DNA of 64,000 nucleotides from positions 1,426,001 to 1,490,000 of the forward strand of contig NW_026991398.1 in assembly GCF_036370855.1 (NCBI RefSeq), in the 5' to 3' direction. Below, piece by piece: positions 58,131-64,000 of the stretch (within the stretch, counting starts at the first letter, position 1; each line of letters begins with the position of its first letter). A program made the translations under genes and the position numbers. This stretch comes from Dromaius novaehollandiae (taxonomy: Eukaryota > Chordata > Aves > Casuariiformes > Dromaiidae). Below the pieces are notes generated by a model. It ran no database searches and was not told where the DNA came from. It saw only the letters and a program-made list of their open reading frames with translations.

Positions 58131-58428
58131 ATTACCACCCTTAAAAGAACGTTCTTACCAATTACGCTTTCGTACACTCCAGTCGTCACTGTCCAAACGT
58201 GTACAAAGCTTACCTTTGGTTACCACAACCAATTACCCTTGTATCATACCCTTTATGCAATGTCTCTTAATAATTACTGCGTTGCACCTTTGAGTCGCTT
58301 ACCTGTTCCGACCAGGGAGGGTGCTCACGGAGTCCCCGAACAAAACGGTCGGTGCGCGCTGGAGTCTGATGAGCAGCGTCTCCCTGCCGGAACTGGCAAG
58401 ACGATCCGGGCAAGGCTTTACAGCGAGG

Positions 58429-58446
58429 GTCCCACCTGGGTCGCCA
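58429..58446 (-). other. Primer binding site, tRNA-Arg type
   Basis: TGGCGACCCAGGTGGGAC on the minus strand. From recalled vertebrate tRNA 3' ends, the closest is tRNA-Arg(CCG), with at most one difference. It lies six bases from the LTR end, a slightly long gap for retroviruses. Confidence 0.7.
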
Positions 58447-58452
58447 GAAAAC

Positions 58453-59124
58453 TGTTGTCCGAAAAGCGGATTCGTTGCCCGGTGTGCAATGAGCCAATAA
58501 TTACACACTCAGGAGAGACATTTATTTATTTATTTCAGAGTTGCGCAAGCCTGGGTGCTCGGTGGTCTCCCACAAATCGAGCACACCCCCCCAACTTTTC
58601 AGGTAGCATTTATACAAACAAATTGCCAGATTTGCGACTTTCCCTTGTACACTGATTGGTTAGTGATTTCTTCATTCCCTGGGTCCCACCCCTGCTTCTC
58701 AAGGTCCTGATCAATTAACACTGCCCCAGCTAGGTCAGTAGACGTTATCTCCCAAGGTCCTGAGGAAGAGGACATAATCCAGACCCCTTAATTAACACTG
58801 TTTCAACAGTGAGAGGAGGCTTTGCTTCCCAAGGTCCTGGCACCCAAACAGGCCTTATTTCTCAGCCTTGGCATCCTCCCTTCTGGAGAGTGGGGCACAG
58901 GAATGCAGACTGCTTGTAACTCCCTTATCTTTCCAGCCTGCACCAGCTCTGAGGCCTTTTCTTAACAAACTAGGAGCACGGCCTAAGGCTTCAGCAAATT
59001 TAGCTACTTATGCTAAGCAAGTGTGCGGCTACTCATGCTAAGCAAATTCTATCTAAGATAGAAATTATCCAAATCTACCTACTTCAAACATTCTTTCTGA
59101 GCTTCTCAGGGTTGTCTTGTAACA
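58453..59124 (-). repeat. 5' LTR of the provirus (672 bp)
   Basis: It reads as identical to 51771-52442 and has the same length. On the coding strand it supplies the promoter: CCAAT box at 58655-58659 and TATAAAT at 58608-58614. AATAAA and U5 follow, ending ACA at 58453 before the primer binding site. Confidence 0.97.
58608..58659 (-). promoter_or_regulatory. LTR core promoter (CCAAT and TATA boxes)
   Basis: ACCAATCA at 58654-58661 on the minus strand lies 41 bp upstream of TATAAAT (58614-58608), a normal class I LTR promoter spacing. Transcription would start about 25-30 bp further down, near 58.58 kb. Confidence 0.75.
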
Positions 59125-59165
59125 ATTTCTCCAGCCTGCCAAGGTCCCTCTGAGCGGCAGTGCAA
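59125..59165 (-). mobile_element. CR1 fragment, right part, resuming after the provirus
   Basis: It begins with the duplicated ATTT and continues CR1 (CCTGCCAAGGTCCCTCTGAG, then CGGCAGTGCAAACAGCTG) from where the left part stopped. The array follows. Confidence 0.7.
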
Positions 59166-59169
59166 ACAG

Positions 59170-59640
59170 CTGTGGTATCATGGCTGTGTTTTAGGAGAAG
59201 ATTGTCTCTCAGAAGCTTGTAAACCCTTAGGAGGCACATGACCCTGCAGGGGACTGTGAGGTGACTTCTGTGTCTGCTGGTGATGGGCCAGGAGCAAGCA
59301 TAGGAGTTGGAAACTGTCTATGAGGTCACTTCTGCCTGAGTGCCTGATAGGCCAGCAGCAGGCACATGGTTTAGAATGTGATTGTGAGGTCACTTCTGCA
59401 TGAGTCCCTGACTGGATAGCAGCTGGCACATAGCTGGGTCATGTCCCTCTGAGAAGGTGACCTGCCAGCAGCAGGCAATTAGGGTTGGAAGATGATGATG
59501 AGAGTACTGGTTTCTGACCGGTTGATAGGCTCCAAAGCTCAAAGGCCAATCTGAGGCATATGGCCATGAAGGTGATGGTGAGGTCACTTCTGTCTCTGCA
59601 AGTGATAGGCAAGGAGCAGCAGTTTGTGAGGTGACTTGTG
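59170..59640 (+). repeat. Minisatellite array with AGGTCA half-sites (middle block)
   Basis: Units of the same family and orientation as 49.56-51.59 kb, for example GTGAGGTCACTTCTG near 59382 and 59578, with TAGGCCAGCAGCAGGCAC near 59348. Confidence 0.85.
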
Positions 59641-60384
59641 TCTCAGTACCTGGGGTGTGATTTTTCTACCAGAGTGGTTTGCACCTCTAAGTAGGTGGTT
59701 CCATCCTCTCCACTCTTTCTTTCCTGAAGCTCAGACATGTACGTTTTGCCCTCAGGGGAGCTGAATCCCGCCCATGACTGTTAAACCCATGCCCTGTGTT
59801 CATCCAGAAGACAGCAGGGAGGGTTTTCTCCTGTTGACTTGCTCCCATGCCACAGGGGCTCTTCAGCTGGGATTTGTCTCCACTTGGTGTGGACAACCAC
59901 CATTGGGAGGTCTGTCCACTCTTGCTCGTACAGGCTTCTCTTATAGCCGGGAATGAATAACTGTAGGTGTATATATATATGTGTATATAATAAATATATA
60001 CAATAAAAAAAGAAATAAAAAATCCATTCCAACTGATAAAAAAATTGTTGTGGAGATGGGGATTTTTTTCAGCTCTTGCATAGAGTTATTTTTTGAATAG
60101 GTTTTACCTTATGACTAAAAGTCAGTGTTCAGGCCTTTATTCATTTGCCCACAGATAGAGGCTATTGCTGCCTGAGATGCCCTGGGGTGGCTGTGTGCCC
60201 ATGTGGGGCTGGGAAATGTGACCCAGGACCTATGAGAACCTTTCTGGAGCATTAGCTGGTCACCAGGAGAAGTCTCTCAAGACCTCTCAGTGAGACAACT
60301 TATTTCTCTTCCTTGACTAGAAAAGGAAGTCCAGACACTTGTGTTAGACATAGACATGTGCATTAATGTTATGGAAATTAGGCT
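59641..60384. other. Spacer at the centre of inverted duplication B; no gene
   Basis: The array gives way to unique-looking sequence with an AT-rich stretch at 59970-60050 (TATATATATATGTGTATATA and A runs). Only short frames are present. The array orientation flips across this spacer and the next LTR. Confidence 0.5.
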
Positions 60385-61005
60385 TGTCGGCCACCATAAC
60401 AGGGCTCGACCCTAGGTTCTCGCAAGTAAATTCAGAGCCAAATCAAAACAAATTAAATTTTAATCACGCGCGTGCCGTAATTACAGCTCGAGCTGGGTGC
60501 CTCCAAAGAGGGACCCTAAAGTAAACAGATCCTGGGCAATTACAGTTTTTTCAACTTACATTTCCCACCCCTCACGCGGTAGGTAGACCAATAGTAATTT
60601 TTTTGGTCTGGGGTCTCCTGCTCCTCATTGGGTCTCAGCGTCATTCTTAGGTAAGCTGTTTTTCTCCTTATTTTTGATTTTTGCAGTCTCTGATGAAGGT
60701 TGTACCTCTGTTTTTGTTGGGTCTGGTGGTTGTCTGCCAAGGTCTTATTTTTCAATTGTTTTGATGTCTTCCCTTTCGGAGTGGGTAACACAGGAGCGCA
60801 GACCGTGTGTGGCTTCCTTATCTTCCCAGCCTGAATGAGCTCTGAGGCACTATTTTTTACTAAACTCGGTAAAGGTTTATTACTTTTCCCAAGTGCGGCC
60901 TAAGGCTTCAGCAAATTTAGCTACTCATGCTAAGCAAGTTTTATAGAAGTTGTGCTAAGCAGCCATTTCTAGACAGTTTCAATTCACTATTCTTTAATGC
61001 CTACA
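60385..61005 (-). mobile_element. Solo LTR related to the provirus LTR (diverged)
   Basis: It shares with the provirus LTR the segment GGCCTAAGGCTTCAGCAAAT, TTTAGCTACTCATGCTAAGC and, further left, TCCCAGCCTGAATGAGCTCTGAGGC against the provirus version; the left part (TGTCGGCC...) has diverged. TG...CA termini are at 60385 and 61005, but I could not find a matching target duplication, so ends are approximate. No internal viral sequence is present. Confidence 0.72.
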
Positions 61006-61019
61006 TCCGCTTGATTTAT

Positions 61020-61750
61020 TAGTTGCATCTCTGTATTGCTGTAGAGCTCTGCAGGCGTCAATCCCTCCTCCCGGCACACTCACCAAACCCAGGAATCATA
61101 TCACCACCAACATCCAAGCCATATGTCTTCTCCTGGCCAATCAGCTGCTCTGTTAGAGTGAGCTCACAAGTCCCTACCCCCACCAGGTGCCTGCTGATGG
61201 TCTAAGGGCTTCAGAGACACAAGTTGCCTCAAAATACCTTCCCCAGCCACCAACATGCTGCTGCCTGCTACGTACTCTGGCCCAGGAGACCTCACAATCT
61301 GCTTCCACACCCATCTGCCTGCTGCTGGCCTATCAGGGATTCAGGCACAAGTGACCTCACAGGCAAATACCCAAGCCATTAGCCAAGTGCTAGCCTTGCA
61401 GAGACAAGTGACCTCACAGCGACTCTCCCGGCAATGTGCCTCCACACAGTCTGTCAGGCACTGAGTCGGACGTGAGCTCACAAACATCTCTTCACCACTT
61501 GCCTGCTGCTGGCCTCCCTGCTGCTCTGGAGGAAATGACCTCAAAGTCACTTCCCAGCAAGGGGCCTGCTGCTGGCCTATCACGTACCGAGACACAACTG
61601 TCCTCACCAGCACATTCCCCACTTCAGAGCCTGCTGCTGGCCTATTGGCTTCTCACCCAGAAGGCACCTCACAGGCACCCTCACAGTCATGTACTTGTCA
61701 CTGGCCTATGAGCTTCTGAGACTGCAGTTACCTCACTATACCTTGTCCTG
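61020..61750 (-). repeat. Minisatellite array, inverted block
   Basis: The same units in reverse orientation (AAGTGACCTCACA; GCCTGCTGCTGGCCTATCA). Its start at 61.02-61.1 kb is the reverse complement of 50.87-50.93 kb (CTCTACAGCAATAC / GTATTGCTGTAGAG), placing it as the mirror partner of part of the left block. Confidence 0.85.
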
Positions 61751-61789
61751 AACAGTGCGTGTTCATGCACACTCAAAGCGAGCCTGGGG

Positions 61790-64000
61790 CAGGGCCTGGG
61801 CGAGGCCACTGGCAGCCTGCTGCACTACCATTGGCTGACAGAGCCATCAGTCCAACCCAGGCCGCCCTCCTCCCCTTGCTGGCCAATAGGAGGGCAGCAC
61901 TGCGGGTGATGCCATGGCAACACTGCAGTCCTGTGTGACCTGGCCGGCAGCTCTTCCCCTCCCCTGTTTCCCCCCGCCTGTTTCCAAGCTGCTCCCCCAA
62001 ACAGGCTGTCTTTTGGGTGCAGAGGTTTGACCCCAGTTTGCAGGAGGACAGGGGCTGTGGCCATCAGAGGACAACATCTCTGAGCCCAAAACATGCTCTG
62101 CCAAGTTGGAAGCATAAAAGGATGCAGGGGGGAGGAAGAGAGGTTCTCCCAAACAAGTAGATGCCCTGGGGTTCTTACAAGGTTCTTACATCTATATCCA
62201 ACATGGCATTTCCAGCAGGCTCCTGAGAGCCCGATAGGAGCTGCAGGACACCCCAGCCTCCAGGACACAGGACCCCTTTCCTGCCAGAGCCAGATCCCAA
62301 AGGGGGACCCACTCCCAGGGAATCCTGGATATTCATTGCCTCCTGCCATGAGGGGATGGAGCTGGCCCCACAGGAGCCTTGGGGCTCAGGGCAGCCCTAT
62401 CCCCAGGGTCCAGGAGTCCTGGCTGCCACATTGTCTCCTGAGCCAGGCAGGACCTTCAGGCAGGGTTCTCGTGGCAGCCCCCAGCCCTGTCCAGCCACCC
62501 TCACAGCCCGGGACCCACAGCCGTTTTTGAGTTAACAGCCTCTGTGTGAAACCTCAGCAAGGAGCTCCCAAAGCCCTTATCCTCAGTGGAGAGCTGCAGG
62601 AGTGCTGGGAACAAGGAAGTGTGGTCTGAGCTGATGGTCTGGGTCCAGCAGCCCTCCATCTCACTTGTCGCCTTCTCATCAGTGTGCCTCTCCAGATGGG
62701 GAGGAAGGGTGCCCTTCCCATCTTGTCCCCAAAACTCCTCTCCAGCATGTCCCTGTTCCTCTGCCTGTCAGCAAGCAGCTCCAGCATAGCCCCGCTGCCT
62801 CCTGTCCTTCCTCCTTTTCATGGAGCGACTCCAAGGGACAGCAGTGGGGAGCACGTGAGCAGTGCCCAGCAGTGTCCAGGTCTCACAGGCAAAAGAGGGC
62901 ACTGCCATGGCAGCACCGGGGAGACCTCCCTGTGATGCAGCACATCCCACTGTGACCTCAGCTCGTGTCACCTGGGAGCTCAGCAGGTCACTGCCATGGA
63001 GATGGCACAGCCAGGGAGAGAGCAGAGAGATTTCCTCTAACATCCTGGAAAGCAGTCACCTCCCTTCACTCCAGTCATTTTCCAAAAATTTCTGATAAAT
63101 CCTGGAACATCTCCAGATGGTGCCAAAGGCTGTGAAATATCTCAAATGGGGCACTGCAGAGGTCACTTCTGCGTGCCCACACTGGCAGGTCTCTGCCTTG
63201 GGCAGACCTGTATAGCAACCTGGGGCTAGAGAGTTGTTTTGGGGTTTGGCAAGACAGGAGAAAAGTCATGTGGGATGAAACAGCACAAAGCAAGGCCACA
63301 AGCAGAGATGCTTCAGTGAGCCTCAAAACTGATAACTACTGTGGGTTGCTCTTTTTGTAGAAGTAGGATGTAGGACAGTATGGGACACGATGTAGCCTTC
63401 CTCCCTGAGGCCCCAAAGCAGGCTTTGTTTTTAGAAGTCCTCAGCAAGGTTTCTTGGTCTGCGGTGCTTAAGATAGAGATGCTACACCAGAAAAGAGCAA
63501 ACATGCCCTTAGCATTCATCATCCAGGCAGTTTTATCCAGGACCCTCGTCCCTGACAGGCTCCAAAGCCAATGGGGCAGGCCAAGTAGTTAATCTGGAGA
63601 AGTTTTCTCATTTCCCATGAATTTTGCCCAGCTTTCCTTCTGACTGAGCCTGGGGAAAGCCATTTCTCATCTCTGGGGCTCAGCTGATCCATGGGCTTCT
63701 CAGCATGACCTTGAGGCAGCGCTTCTCCCCTGGGTACAGTCCCTGACCCCTGGCCCCTCCCTGGGACCCTAGCTCTCTTCTGGGCTGTACAGCCCTGTCT
63801 CCCTGGAACTCCCACAGTTTTGATCCCACGCTTCTCAGGACATGGCCACACACTGCAGGGCTGGTGACCAGGCTCTGGTGCAGAGCTTGTAAGGCAGTGC
63901 AGTGCCTTGGGACCTGCATTTGGGCTCATTCAGAAATTTTTGAGGTGACCAGCTGCCAGCGCTGCAGCTGCTGAAGCTTGAGAAGGTCCCTACAACCAGC
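61790..64000 (-). repeat. Inverted duplication B, right arm (pairs with 43970-46480)
   Basis: Reverse complement of 43970-46480, with anchors given there; it runs off the window end. It retains the CCAAT-rich region (ACCATTGGCTGAC near 61.83 kb, TGGCCAATAGGAGG near 61.88 kb) and adds GCCATGGCAAC near 61.91 kb, which resembles an RFX/X-box half palindrome. The frame homologous to 44359-44700 is stopped early. No gene is supported. Confidence 0.85.

Larger units (their letters stand above)
51771..59124 (-). mobile_element. Gammaretrovirus-like (class I) endogenous provirus, two LTRs, defective
   Basis: A 7354-bp provirus with order on the minus strand 5' LTR - PBS - gag - pro/pol - small ORF - env - PPT - 3' LTR. 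Class I features: 4-bp target duplication, one CCHC zinc knuckle in the nucleocapsid, gag and protease in the same frame separated by a stop codon, a GPY/F motif in integrase, and a CWVC plus C-x6-CC env. The two LTRs read as identical over 672 bp, so insertion is recent or an LTR has been homogenised. Env and integrase frames are open, whereas gag has one stop and two indels. Pol lacks most of reverse transcriptase and the first RNase H Asp. It cannot be autonomous as read. It interrupts a CR1 within a minisatellite. Confidence 0.96.

Overview
This window is vertebrate, almost certainly bird, nuclear DNA. It holds intronless-coding olfactory receptor (OR) genes of the type expanded in birds (OR family 14, 'gamma-c'), many CR1 LINE copies mostly lying on the minus strand, and avian-style endogenous retroviruses. 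No species is claimed. No other host protein-coding gene could be supported; most of the remaining open frames are short and lie in repeats.

Layout. 0-1.3 kb: an apparently intact class II OR of the OR6/OR11 type (+). 1.3-6.4 kb: no recognised gene. 6.4-7.7 kb: a decayed ERV-L-like pol remnant (-) with RNase H/integrase and dUTPase. 8.7-10.1 kb: CR1 scraps and a solo LTR with a three-copy 33-bp repeat. 11.8-12.7 kb: an OR14-type pseudogene (-) with one stop and one frameshift. 14.0-15.4 kb: CR1 (-) containing a 199-bp tandem duplication. 17.66-18.23 kb: a near-perfect 264-bp-arm hairpin. 20.6-23.6 kb: CR1 copies. 27.6-28.6 kb: an OR14-type gene (+) whose only lesion is one TGA. 34.7-35.6 kb: an intact OR14-type gene (-). 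45.6-46.5 kb: a GC/CpG-rich, CCAAT-box-rich promoter-like segment. 49.5-51.6, 59.2-59.6 and 61.0-61.75 kb: a minisatellite carrying AGGTCA half-sites. 51.77-59.12 kb: a gammaretrovirus-like (class I) provirus on the minus strand. 60.4-61.0 kb: a related solo LTR. 61.8-64.0 kb: an inverted copy of the 44.0-46.5 kb segment.

Large-scale structure. Two nested or adjacent inverted duplications account for most of the window. The first pairs about 18.7-29.7 kb with about 33.7-43.0 kb, so the OR14 genes at 27.6 kb (+) and 34.7 kb (-) are mirror copies; a separate 1.6-kb block at 15.75-17.4 kb is mirrored at 31.06-32.66 kb. The second pairs 44.0-46.5 kb and the minisatellite with 61.0-64.0 kb. The OR14 pseudogene block at 11.8-13.4 kb is a direct copy of the 34.7-36.95 kb block.

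The provirus is the most striking element. Its two 672-bp LTRs read as identical and are flanked by a 4-bp ATTT target duplication inside a CR1. It has a complete env frame and a small, previously unassigned membrane-protein frame joined to the end of pol by an ATGA overlap. Yet gag carries a stop and two indels, and pol has lost most of reverse transcriptase around a 29-base homopolymer and the first RNase H catalytic Asp. Identical LTRs mean a recent insertion, so either the element was mobilised already defective, or some lesions are assembly errors. All repeat identities were judged by eye; arm boundaries are approximate.
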